From: Reticulitermes lucifugus
Lineage: Eukaryota; Arthropoda; Insecta; Blattodea; Rhinotermitidae
Length of the DNA: 64,000 bases
Reading direction: 5' to 3'
Assembly (NCBI GenBank): GCA_026260175.1
Contig: JAKCWW010000558.1
Coordinates: 40,890 to 104,889 of the forward strand
Part shown: positions 12,842-22,739 of the stretch, one piece after another
How the letters are laid out: every line of letters begins with the position of its first letter
Position numbering within the stretch: the first letter of the stretch is position 1
The notes under the pieces: model-generated
Databases searched by the model: none
What the model was told of the DNA's origin: nothing
Seen by the model: the letters and a program-made list of their open reading frames with translations, nothing else
Program-made: the position numbers and the translations under genes

Positions 12842-12885
12842 CCCTTATACGTATTTCGGTGGTTTAAACCACCATCTTCAGGGGG
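12842..12885 (-). ncRNA. Hammerhead-ribozyme-like motif, Penelope 5' side (inverted)
   Basis: On the minus strand the core CTGAAGA (12881-12875) fits CUGANGA. Stem II is GGTGG (12873-12869), loop TTTAAA, CCACC (12862-12858). GAAA is at 12857-12854. Stem III is formed by the palindrome ATA-CG-TAT, giving the UH dinucleotide TA at 12847-12846. Stem I pairs CCC (12885-12883) with GGG (12844-12842), with one A/C mismatch next to the cleavage site. The single mismatch suggests a weakened or mutated copy. Confidence 0.7.
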
Positions 12886-13124
12886 TCATAGAGATTAATA
12901 TGCATAGACTTTACAGTTATTACATATATGGTTATACTCATATATGTAGAATATGAGTGGGCTGATATTGTCCACTTCGTAAAGTATGTAAAATGAATTA
13001 CTATAAAATGAATTAAAAGNTGCTAAAATGTTTACATAGTTTGTAGTTAGCCTGAAAATTAGTGGCAGTTTGGTCTTGTAGTAAGGTGCTCATCTGTATG
13101 TACTAAGTGAGCTGCGCGACGTCC

Positions 13125-13178
13125 GTGGCGTGTTGTTGCAGAGTGATGACCAGTCATCACTCTGCAACAACACGCCAC
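13125..13178. repeat. Perfect 26-bp inverted repeat with 2-nt spacer
   Basis: Bases 13125-13150 are the exact reverse complement of 13153-13178, separated only by CA. The right arm leads straight into the Penelope ORF. The left arm continues into unrelated sequence, as expected of an inversion or snap-back junction at a truncated element end. Confidence 0.9.
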
Positions 13179-13945
13179 TTTCACAAGAAAATAAAAGACA
13201 AGAAATGAATACCATACTCCAAATAGCAATAAAGAATGAATACCCACTGGTGATTATTGACCAATTGAACACAAAAATCAAGAATAAGAAATATAATACA
13301 ATACATGATACTATACAGACAAAACGATACAATAAATGGATAACATTCGAATACCATAGCCCTCTAATAAGAAAAGTAACACACATTTTCAGAAATACAA
13401 ATTTATGTATCACATTCCTTGTAAACAACACAATCCTTAACCATCTAAGAAACCAAAAAAGAAACATTGACAGATATGAAAATAGTGGAGTTTATAGCAT
13501 AATATGTAATACTTGTGAAAGGAAATATGTTCGCCAGACAGGACGTAACCTAAAGGCACAATTTTTAGAACACCATAGATACATAAAAACTAATAATCCA
13601 AAATCTTCGTATGATGTACATATTTTGAACAACAGACATGAATATGGTCCCCTATATTCTACGATGGAACTCTTAAAACTGTGTAAAAAGGGATGGTGTA
13701 TGAATGCCTTAGAGAATTATTACATACACTGGTGCCAGCATAAAAATTCCTTAATACAAGAACAAGACGTAGGAGAAATAAACCCCTATTCTCACTTATT
13801 TTCTCAACCAGTCAAAATATGCATGCACCAAACAAAAACCCAACTCTTAATGCACAACTACAACCTTAACAGGCAGTACACAATATACCACAGGACAGTT
13901 GACAACACAGCAAGAGGTATGTTAAAATACATCTTTGCTACATGA
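13130..13945 (+). pseudogene. Penelope-like element GIY-YIG endonuclease domain (RT-less fragment)
   Basis: The frame encodes the linker and GIY-YIG endonuclease that follow the reverse transcriptase in Penelope elements. Seen in order: the linker word WITFEYHSPLIRKVTHIFR; a GVYSI motif for GIY; the CxxC of ICNTC, part of the zinc-binding motif specific to this endonuclease; KYVRQTGR for the YIG/QTGR motif; a histidine pair in DVHILNNRHEYG; and ALENYYIHW, with the family's catalytic-region glutamate. It is uninterrupted for about 270 codons to TGA at 13945. It has no natural start: the first ATG is at 13205, and the 5' end is inside the inverted repeat. The YIG motif reads YVR rather than YIG. 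The nuclease part is therefore well preserved, but the element is dead as a retroelement. Confidence 0.85.
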
Positions 13946-14252
13946 GTTAATTGCTATATATATCTACAATAGTAGCTTATTTATATTTTTACAGGACAAG
14001 ATCAAATGTGACCGAACAACTAGTATACATAGCCGGCTGTCAAACACAATTTTGATTATCTTTTTAATATTTTATACTACAACTATCTTCAATTCTAAAA
14101 ATTTTTAACATAAAAACACTGAAGAAAGATAAGCTATCACTATGAACAAAAAAGACAAGTGATATCTAGTGCTTGTGGCTTACAAAATTATGTGCTGTGA
14201 AAGTGAGTGAAAAACAATTGGATGCATTGAAGATTGTGAACTCTCGACGACC

Positions 14253-14295
14253 CCCCTTGAGGATGGCACAGGGTGTGCCGAAACATATGTAGGGG
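14253..14295 (+). ncRNA. Hammerhead-ribozyme-like motif, Penelope 3' side
   Basis: Stem I pairs CCCC (14253-14256) with GGGG (14292-14295). The core reads TTGAGGA (14257-14263), one base from CUGANGA (C3 is T). Stem II is GGCACA, loop GGG, TGTGCC (14265-14279). GAAA is at 14280-14283. Stem III is the palindrome ACATATGT with UH = TA at 14290-14291. All helices pair fully; only C3 deviates, and that change is expected to abolish catalysis. Confidence 0.75.
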
Positions 14296-14299
14296 CAAG

Positions 14300-15750
14300 A
14301 AATCAGTGAAAGAAAGTGTAGTGCATTTTGTTGAAATAAAATTAATTAATGCCTTGTATAGTTTGACAGAATGTGGAACTGTTTTAAATTCTTCATTTGT
14401 GGACACTACAGATTTTCCTTTCTGAATTTTGTTCGCTTCCCAAATCAATTGCCTAATTAATCAGTTAATTAAATTGCCCACCTAGTTAGCTTTAGGTCAT
14501 GGCTATGTGATATTTGTAAAATGAAGGTTGAAATTGGGCACTGTTTTGTGTAGATGGGATAATGGGTGTAAGTGTTGTATCCCAGATTTCAGTGATATGC
14601 CACAGATCTGAGAATATTTACATGTGTCAGTATGTTTCAAATTAATCGTTGAATGTCAGATGATCCTGTAAAGAACTTAAATATTCCATTCTGCTACTGT
14701 CACATTCTTTGAATAGTAATGCATTGTGCAAGCACATAAATGTACAGATTTTACCAAACTGCTGCAAGAGTATCATTCCTGTCATTATGGTTTCATGTCT
14801 CCCTAAAATTCTCCTCCATTTAGCTAGTAAGCTATACTTCGTTTTCATATGCTGTTGTTTTTACATACTTGCATGGTGTTCTAATTAGTGTGGTAGTTTT
14901 ATACATATCTGATGATAGATGAATTTACAATTTTTCTGAAATGTCATTCTTTTTATGATTGAATTGTATGTAACCTACAGTTCTTTCATGACATGTTCAG
15001 TGCTAATAATGTCCTTTCATCTGCTTCTCTAAACATCAAGACTTCACTTGCATTTCCCAGAACAGGGCTTGCGAGAGTTTTGTAAATGTTTGTAATGTGT
15101 CGTAATGACAGCTTTAATATCTGATTTCTTGCTTCACTAGTCATTAATATTCATATTTTTGATGATGCATCCACCTTGTCTTTAGATTATATAATGCAGC
15201 CTAAATAGCTGCAGGTATTGACTTATTACAGTATCGCTTTATTGATGCATATTTTACTGCATATAGGACATTTATTTTTTGCCATATGTGATGTAATGTG
15301 TGTGGACTACTTGTTCATTTTACTTCATTTTCTAATGAAATTATATATATGAACCCATCTGTAACACTGAAGTAGTGCAATAGTGACCCTTAGCCCAACG
15401 TGGTTTTAACTACATGCGGTCCAAACTAAAGATATTGGGGCATTTGCCGAAGGTTGAAAAAGTCATACATGTGCATAAACTCATGTGGTTATTCATCTGC
15501 CGAGGAAGCTGGCAGCATCTGCTACTCAATCTCTGTGTGAATGTTTAATGTTCAAAAATATATGTATTTAATGCATCTGCGTTTATGTAACATTTTTTCC
15601 CATACGAAGTTCCCGCAACGCGGTGTTACCCGGCACGCCATGACCACTTCACCTCCCCTCATCCCGCATTGGATGGTAGATCTATGCATTTATAACTCAG
15701 TTTCCCACATGAAATCTCTATCCACACTTCGGTGATTAATATTATTTGGT
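14300..15750. other. Intergenic DNA, no gene recognised
   Basis: AT-rich sequence between the Penelope copy and MBD2/3. Open frames are short and without family resemblance. Confidence 0.4.
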
Positions 15751-15757
15751 ATTTAGG

Positions 15758-15842
15758 TGCTCATAGTAGTGAGGATTCATAATGTGGTCTGGGTTAGGAC
15801 ACGATATAATCTGGTACATGGTTATCAATATTTTGGAAGAAA
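15758..15842 (+). repeat. Dispersed repeat, copy 1 (matches 49210-49330 inverted)
   Basis: The run GTGAGGATTCATAATGTGGT, then CTGGGTTAGGACACg and CTGGTACATGGTTAT, recurs in inverted orientation near 49230-49310. The translated phrase VRIHNVVWVRT is the same in both. A weaker relative, reading SFEVLAAVLLRI in translation, lies at 31140-31205. Confidence 0.75.
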
Positions 15843-15924
15843 TACACAACACTCAAACCAACAAAATGCACTCTTATTATTTTTAGGTGTTCTATATTAC
15901 AATATCTGTAGACTAATCCAACAT

Positions 15925-15955
15925 GTTTCCATCCCTCCCGGGATCATCAGCAATT
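15925..15955 (-). ncRNA. Degenerate hammerhead-like motif
   Basis: On the minus strand a canonical CTGATGA (15950-15944) is followed by a TCCC/GGGA hairpin, GAAAC and an ACATGT palindrome. There is an extra base before GAAA and no convincing stem I. Probably a relic. Confidence 0.35.
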
Positions 15956-16685
15956 CGTGTAAAAGTAAGAATTGCACAAACAGAACTAATAACGTACGTA
16001 CATGTTAGAAAGAATGTATCAAATATGATCAATTAACTTCTATCATAGCCAAGTCTTCCGCCTTCAATAGATGGCAATACAGGCGACATGTGATGTTATT
16101 GTCTGCCACACATTTCCACGGATTCACATTGTCTCTCGCATTGCTACGAAAGTACTCCATAGAATAGAATCCTTCCTGAGAAGCTAAGAGTTCTCAGTTG
16201 AGCGAATACATTTCCGGCATTACATTGGACCAGACAGCTTATAACTCACAGCTTATAACCGTGTTCAGAAGAACCAACCACAATTATAGGCATTGACAAG
16301 AAATATTCCATGCCCTGTTACTTCATATGAAATACAGTTTCTTTCGGGATATAAAATGGACGTGATTTAAAAATTACATGCCATAATTATGAGTATAAAA
16401 GTAGGAAATTCAAGCGTGTGCAGTACGTATTGCGTTAAGGTGTTTCTCATGTTAAAATGTTGGCCTCCCTTACCTAACTCGGGACATAATTCGTCCTGCT
16501 TAAGGGGGAGTACTTCGTGGACACCATGGATTACTTAATGGATGCAACATAAATACTCTCTGCAGCTTTTATTTGTACTCTGTGATATGCTCTCGTATGT
16601 GTGGTTAGCATAGGATCAATTAGATGTTGCGATATTAGTTGCAAGTCTTCAATTATCTTAAGCATTTTTGTGGTTACCTGAGCAG

Positions 16686-16801
16686 ATGTCTATAGAAAAG
16701 AAAAAATATGAATGCAGTGCATTACCGAAGGGGTGGCAGAGAGAAGAAGTTATTAGAAAATCTGGCCTTTCTGCGGGAAAAGTAGACGTTTACTATTACA
16801 G
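16686..16801 (+). CDS. MBD2/3: MBD2/3 exon 1
   Basis: ATG at 16686 (MSIEKKKYECSALPKGWQRE) through DVYYY, ending at the donor CAG|GTAAAT in codon phase 2. It holds the first half of the MBD. The start is chosen because it lies just upstream of the domain and the frame matches family length. Confidence 0.93.
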
Positions 16802-19800
16802 GTAAATGGAACTCGCGATATTGTTATTAATTAACGAAATAAGCATATGATTTGTAACAGCATGCAAGTTACAGAAATTTCATACTTACAAAGGTGCTAA
16901 TTTGGCATATGGTGTTCCCCGCTAAGACACTGCCATAAGTATTCTTGTAGTAATTGTATGGGCCTATTTTTTCCCTCCTTTCGTACCGCGGGAACTCGGC
17001 GGAATAGGGTCTTTAAGGTAATAACAGTCGCGTATCTAGTAAAATTATTCCCTGCCTTTTATGGAACATTAGGTTCGTTTCCAAAATCTCACCTCTGCTA
17101 CCTACCTGAGTATGGTAATTCCAGTTCAAAACGTCATGGTTACTTCAATACTATTTGCAATATTTTCTTTGCATTTATCGGTTCTTCCAAGTGACAGATT
17201 CTTTACCATCTGGTAGAATTTGGTTTTGGGCATAATTAAGTCTTTATAAATCATTTTTATTATCGCTAAACACATACCGGCTGCCATATATTCAGCTGGA
17301 CCAAACACATCCCAAGGTGTATGTGAGTTAGAAGCATGCATGAAGTAAATCTGCAGGCTAAATACATGGTTACACTGCATCTGTGAGCATGGGAAGTAAT
17401 GGTACTAACTAGGATAAATTAAGTGGTAACATGAGTACTCACATAAAGACAGAAGGCATCTGGTGCATATATTGGCCTAGGACACAGACCCTCCATTCTT
17501 CGGTTTTATATACACCCCTGTTCCACCGGTGAAAATTTCTTGAGTAGCACCTAAAAAGAAACGATGTAGACATTTGTACCAGTCCTTGCTAGTTCTTTAT
17601 ACACATTTCCAGTCCATACAATGCATGAAAGTTCCACAAAAAATGCTAAACCAAATGTGTCATTATTTTTCTTGGTGAAGTGTCACTACATGTAGAAGTT
17701 GATTTTTATGTGAAGCTTGGGTATACCAAATCGTAAGGCTGTGTTGATGCTGTCAAAATGTCAGTGAGTTAAAAGACTGGTTACGCAGTGTCCGTCATGA
17801 AGTAGGGGATTCAAAAAGTGAAAGTAAACAAAAAGGAACATAGAATCACATAAAAATATCAGATGTAACTGTGCATAAAGTAGTTGATTCTATGTTCAGT
17901 TCCAGACAAACCTATGTTACTACTGAAATCTTCATTCTAAGGGAGTTATATCCCTCTTCTTTGTGCTGATGTAGTGAACCACTGAGTACTGACTAGCACA
18001 GACAGACACAGTACTCAGTTGTCCACTATAAATGTAAACATCAACACACAACACAGGGATACAACTCCCTTAGAATAAAGACTTTAGTAGTGACATAGAT
18101 GTGTGTCTGCAACTAAACATAAAATTATCAAGAAATATAAAATACCTGTAATTAATCTACATTTTATACATTTTTAGCAATATTTTAATTGATAACATTG
18201 TATTTTAACTTCATATATGCACATCTTTGACAGCATGTATCATAAATTTATTCCTTTGTAAATGACCTCCCCGAAGATGGACTGCAGGGACCAAAGTATG
18301 TAGGAGGAGCATCACAAAATGACAATTATTTATGATTACATGTGCAGTTAGTTGGAATAAATACTGTCTATATATGTAGTAATGTATGTCATATTACTGG
18401 ACTTTAAGATAATGTACTTTTTGTTGGATTAAAAGTTGAAGTTCCTTGTAATATTACGGCACTTGGAATGTATGTACAAGAATTATTGGTTTCACATTGC
18501 AGCCCAAATGGGAAGAAGTTTCGCAGCAAGCCTCAGCTCGCTCGTTACCTGGGAGATGCACTTGATCTTGCCACCTTTGATTTTCGTTCAGGAAAAATCA
18601 ATTCACTACTTCTCCGAAAAAACAAGAAGCAGAGAGGGACCCAATTTGACTACAGGTAGGCTGATTTTAAATCCTGCTAGGCATTACATTAGCTGTCTGA
18701 GATGCATACAAACTTTAAAATTTTGAAATCCTGCATACAACAATGTCAGTGATCCACAAAAAGTAGAGGCTTTCATTATTTCTTAGTTTGTTATTAACTT
18801 TTGTTTATAATTGTACTAGAATTATTTTATGTCAATTATGTGAGTTTTGATATGCTGTAGTTTGTGTTCAAGATAGCGTAGTCGGTATAGCAACTTGCTA
18901 CGAGCTGGATGGTCCGGGGATCGAATCCCGGTGGGGGACGAGATTTTCAGCACCCGTTCAGACCGGCCTTGGGGCCTACCCAGCCTCCTGTACAATGGGT
19001 ACTGGGTCATTCCTGGGGGTAAAGCAGCTGGGGCATGGCGTTGACCACCCACCCCCATCTAGGGCTGAGGTTAAAGAAAGAGTAGAGCTATACCTCTACT
19101 CCCCCTCTGGGCCTTCATGGCCTCTTGTAGGGTGGTTTGTGTTATGTGGGTTGTGGTGCTATGCATCTTTGTAGTTTGTGAACATTGAATAATTCATCCT
19201 GCTTGTCAGTGTGTGACCTAAAACTGTTCTTCAAAAAATCTTCCTACAAGCAATCATTCGGCATTGTGACTGTTAATATTGTGACTTTATGAAATGATGG
19301 GAATGTTTTCAGTCGTGGGGTAAGGAATGACGCATCTCTTGTACCACCAATTCGCCAGACAGCCTCCATTTTCAAACAGCCTGTTACTGTTTATAAGACT
19401 CAAGAAGGAAAAGTGAAAACTGATTTCAAACATGGTCCACAGGAGAAGCCAAAACAGGTATGAAGGGCTAGTCACAGTTACACTGCAGAAGTTTGTAGTA
19501 TGACTCTTAATGTATTCTAAGCTAATATTATGCATATTTCCACTTCATATTCCAGGGTGCCTTAAAGTTTTTTGAAAACTTATGGCAAGACCAGTCCTTT
19601 TGAACTATTCTAAAATGCCATGTGGGCTTGTTTAGGTTGTAGTCTACCTTTAATTTTTGCCCATGTGGTGGGAAAAATTCCAACAATGCATAATTTTTAG
19701 GTATTTGAAAACAACACTAGTATATAGTGTGTTTTCATAGTCATGAAAAGTGCCTATTACCTTTATCATGTCTGTCTGTCTGTCCCCATGTATCAGTGTG

Positions 19801-21440
19801 GGTCCCACTGGGTGAATTTCCATTAAATTTAATAATGAGAACTTTTATGAAAATCTGTCAGGAAATTCCAAATTTAGTTAAAATTGGGCACTTTACATGA
19901 AGACTTAAGTGTCTTATTGTTGCTGGCAACAGTAAATCACCATAAGCATGCTCTCTTGAAGTGAAATGGTATGAGGCTGTTAGGATAGCTGGGAGGTATA
20001 AGCATTACATGAATACACCACAGTGTTAACTTGTACTTAAATTTTCTGTCTTGTTAGTTTATAATTTTGGCAGGTTTTTATGTTAAGTTTGAAACAATCA
20101 TAAGCAATTATATACAAGAAGAAGTTCTTCCCAGACCATTTTCTTTGTCCATCATTGTGAGTAAATGGAATACCATAATTTTAGGCCTCCCATGCCAGAA
20201 GTGCAATCCTTTACCTGTGTCAGAAAGGTTACAAAGACTAAAATTGGAGGCATTACAAAAGAACACAACATTGGGAACTCATATTTTGTAAGAAATTATT
20301 CTTTTTGCAGCTGTTCTGGGAGAAGAGATTAGAGGGCCTACGGGCATGTGATTTAGATGGATTAGAATTTAATGCAATGGAATTGCCCCGAGCACTACGA
20401 GCAGTGGGACCCCATGTGGGTGAAGAGACCTTACTACAGTCTGTGGCTACAGCTCTTCATGTATCTACACAACCTGTGACAGGACAGACAGGTTCAAGAT
20501 CTGCTCTTGAAAAAAATCCAGGTGTCTTTCTAAATCCTGATCAACCTTTAGTGCAGGTGAGCCTGTAACACGTCAAGATCCGTAGCTCACTAGTGAGCTG
20601 TCACTGTCAGTAGACTTTGTATGTGTGCATGTTTATTGACCTGTATCATATAAAAGTACATCTGCCTTTTATGCAGCTTTGTTCATTTTTCGTAAAAGTG
20701 TGATACACCTGTCTTCATTTGCATTCAGTACCACACATGACTTGAAAAAGTATTGTTACATAGTTTAACATATTGCCAACAGGTGGCAAAAACGCTTCTT
20801 TAGTTACAACATTGTCTGTGACACACACACACATGTGTATATATGCAGAAGTGCTGAAGGAAGTCATGTGACAGTTTGAAAAAATTATTAAACAATAAAT
20901 GTGTAATGTTATGGCATCAGCATTGTTGGAGGGATAAGGCTGATGTAACTGAATCTTTTGAGTAGATATACGAGACAATTTTTTCCTTGGAAAATGCTGT
21001 CAGAAGTCTCTGTGTTGATTCCTAATGTTTCATGGTTGTGGAGGTTGTTTTGCTGAAATATTCCTCTGAAGTCTGAGCATAACATAATTTGATATATTTC
21101 TCTAAAGTCTGTGCATAACATGTTATAGAAGTCCTGAATTGGTTCATATGTTGTTAGGGGGCCATGATAATGCTATGAAAGGAAGAGGATAAGAAGCACG
21201 ATTAACATCAGATGGCAGGAGGAAATTTAGAAAAATTTACCATTTAATATAGTTAAAAACAGAGATACTTAATAAGAGCAAAGTAGCATTTTTATGTTAA
21301 GAGAGTAATTCCAGTAAATTAAATATATTTACTTTTTTCAGGCAGTGTCTGTGGCAGATGAAGACATCAAGAGACAAGAGGAGAGAGTTTCAGTAGCAAG
21401 GAAAAAACTCCAAGATGCCTTAAGGAGGTTATTGACATAA
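16686..21440 (+). CDS. MBD2/3: MBD2/3 methyl-CpG-binding domain protein, complete coding region (5 exons)
   Basis: MBD2/3 is a nuclear subunit of the NuRD/Mi-2 chromatin-remodelling and deacetylase complex; the MBD binds methylated CpG in species that keep the key residues. Exons 16686-16801, 18503-18655, 19313-19457, 20311-20556 and 21342-21440 join in phase to give 252 residues (human MBD3 has 291). The MBD (about residues 11-60) runs ALPKGWQREEVIRKSG, then SAGKVDVYYY and SPNGKKFRSKPQLARYLG. The DVYY tyrosine that MBD3 of mammals has lost is present, so binding to methylated CpG is plausible. The middle keeps PPIRQTASIFKQPVT and LFWEKRLEGL, and the C-terminus the DEDIKRQEERVSVARKKLQD coiled coil that in vertebrates pairs with p66/GATAD2. 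The long acidic tail of human MBD3 is absent. No second MBD gene is seen. Intron 2 carries a SINE. Confidence 0.95.
16985..17110 (+). repeat. Fragment of a dispersed repeat in MBD2/3 intron 1
   Basis: It translates to VAYLVKLFPAFYGTLG, close to a VAQLVKKFPAFYGTRR phrase that I associate with a widespread insect repeat. That resemblance is from memory, not a search. Confidence 0.4.
17905..18400 (+). repeat. Penelope-related foldback repeat family, copy A
   Basis: Inverted arms (17931-17955 and 18055-18079: AAGGGAGTT...TATCCCT against AGGGATACAACTCCCTT) are followed by an AT-rich tail with a degenerate hammerhead core near 18267-18306 (CTCC/GGAG stem I, CCGAAGA core). It ends in the shared words TTATTTATGATTACATGTGCAG and TTAGTTGGAATAAATACTGT. 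The same order of blocks occurs at 43720-44135, and the front and end blocks at 22140-22330. Confidence 0.7.
18503..18655 (+). CDS. MBD2/3: MBD2/3 exon 2
   Basis: Acceptor TTGCAG, donor TACAG|GTAGGC. Encodes the second half of the MBD and the DLATFDFRSGKINSLLL segment. Phase 2 to phase 2. Confidence 0.95.
18869..19135 (+). repeat. tRNA-derived SINE family 1, best plus-strand copy
   Basis: The tRNA-like head has an A box TAGCGTAGTCGG (18874-18885) and a B box GGATCGAATCC (18918-18928). The family body (GACCGGCCTTGGGGCC, AATGGGTACTGGGTCATTCC, GGGGTAAAGCAGC, TTGACCACCCACCCCC) follows, with a 3' part around TACCTCTACTCCCC. It lies inside intron 2 of MBD2/3 in sense orientation. Confidence 0.85.
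19313..19457 (+). CDS. MBD2/3: MBD2/3 exon 3
   Basis: Acceptor TTTTCAG, donor AAACAG|GTATGA. Encodes NDASLVPPIRQTASIFKQPV and the linker to FKHGPQEKPKQ. Ends in phase 0. Confidence 0.94.
20311..20556 (+). CDS. MBD2/3: MBD2/3 exon 4
   Basis: Acceptor TTTTTGCAG, donor GTGCAG|GTGAGC, phase 0 throughout. Encodes LFWEKRLEGLRACD, MELPRALRAVGP, ETLLQSVATALH, TGQTG and the KNPGVFLNPDQPLVQ block, all family landmarks. Confidence 0.96.
21342..21440 (+). CDS. MBD2/3: MBD2/3 exon 5 (terminal)
   Basis: Acceptor TTTTTTCAG. Encodes the conserved helix ADEDIKRQEERVSVARKKLQ and ends at TAA 21438-21440, without an acidic tail. Confidence 0.95.
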   Translation, partial: AVSVADEDIKRQEERVSVARKKLQDALRRLLT

Positions 21441-21931
21441 TTTACTGTGCTTATGTACAGTATTTTACTTATTTGGCTTGATTTTGAAAAAAAGCTAGGC
21501 ATGGTAGTGTTTTCTTTGAATATGTTTGTGTTTATTGTAAATACGGAGAATGCCCAAAAGACTAATTTTTCTTTGAAAATAATGAGACAGACAAAATAAT
21601 GAGTTCTACATTCCTATTATACAGGGAAGAGCTATGACAGTAACGCCTTTGTGTACACAAGCCTGCCCATATGCTGGCATGGCACAGGTGACAGTCATTA
21701 CAAATGTTCTTTTACACAGAATCACTTGAGAAGTGGTTGCTGTTTCTATCTGTGAGTGATGTGTACTGTATGGTTTATTAAATTGTGTAGGCTGCATGTG
21801 ACATCTAGTGACCAGTGACAGCACTTTTTGGTAATTCATTGATGATGATTATTTGTGACTTTGTTGTACATATTGTGTGCAGTTGATTAACTATACAGTA
21901 TTTGTTCCAATTAATTACACATATAATTGTA

Positions 21932-21937
21932 AATAAA
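21932..21937 (+). promoter_or_regulatory. Possible poly(A) signal of MBD2/3
   Basis: AATAAA about 490 bp past the stop codon. The 3' UTR length is inferred only from this hexamer. Confidence 0.35.
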
Positions 21938-21962
21938 TATGTGTTGTTTCATAATATTCCTC

Positions 21963-21999
21963 CTTCAAATTTTGGCCCATGATGGCCTCTTCAGGGAGA
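21963..21999 (-). ncRNA. Degenerate hammerhead-like motif
   Basis: On the minus strand CTGAAGA (21994-21988) is followed by a GGCC-ATCAT-GGGCC hairpin and AAAA where GAAA is expected. A relic belonging to the same repeat family as the next feature. Confidence 0.4.
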
Positions 22000-22139
22000 A
22001 TTTATTTACAATGGAATACATTTGTGTTAAAATGTCAGATATGTGCATAAACGAAGTAAATTTACAGCACCTGTGATAAAAGATTGTTAAAATGTATAAA
22101 ATATGAAATTATTACAGACATTTTACATTTCTTTAAAAA

Positions 22140-22330
22140 TTTATACTAAGGTTGCAGACAAACATTATGTCAATCCTGAAATCTTCCTTCTAAAGGAGTG
22201 ACATCCTTGTGTTGCGTGTTGATATTTACTATATATAGAATATTACAAAATAACAAATACTTATTTATAATTATATGTGCAGTTAGTTGGAACAAATATT
22301 GTATAATTATTGGTGACATTTACAACCACT
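22140..22330 (+). repeat. Penelope-related foldback repeat family, partial copy C
   Basis: It matches copy A (17905-18400) in its first block (GCAGACAAAC, CCTGAAATCTTCCTTCTAA, GGAGTGACATCC) and in its last block (CTTATTTATAATTATATGTG, CAGTTAGTTGGAACAAATA). The middle, including the right arm, is deleted. Confidence 0.65.
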
Positions 22331-22739
22331 TTAACTTGAGTGGTTTTCTAGGGGAAATGGGGCAGGATGCAGATAGGACAAAAATCTGTACTTATTTGGT
22401 GCCTGCATCTAAATGGAAAGAAAATTGGAAGTATCCTCAGTATTAGCATATTTTCAGTGCTTTAAACTTTTTTATACTTTCACAAATTGGTGTAATACTG
22501 TGCTGTTGTTATGTTGTCTTTAAGCTAAGTTTGTAATATGATGTACAACATGAGTGTGCCACAAAAGCAAGACATTGTAAAGTAATTTCCTAATGTTGTG
22601 GACATCAAATTTAATAAACTACATGTCATGAAAGGTTTTGAATTTAAATTATTATATTTGCTAGTCTGGTAGGTGATTACCAATGTTTAGATAACTTCTG
22701 TCCAGGCAGGTATGTCTTAAAATGTTGCCTGTTCCTTAA

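Larger units (their letters stand above)
12842..14300 (+). mobile_element. Penelope-like retroelement, 5'-truncated, with terminal hammerhead-like motifs
   Basis: The only long ORF (13130-13945) is the C-terminal linker and GIY-YIG endonuclease of a Penelope-like element. The reverse transcriptase is absent, so the copy is truncated. A hammerhead-like motif lies on each side: inverted at 12842-12885 and in ORF orientation at 14253-14295. Penelope elements are known to carry hammerhead ribozymes in their terminal repeats, so the arrangement supports the call. A perfect 26-bp inverted repeat at 13125-13178 marks a rearrangement junction at the truncated 5' side. Confidence 0.85.

Noticed and set aside
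18918-18928. A functional tRNA gene at the B box
   Set aside because: The cloverleaf cannot be completed, and the head continues into a SINE body shared with other copies.
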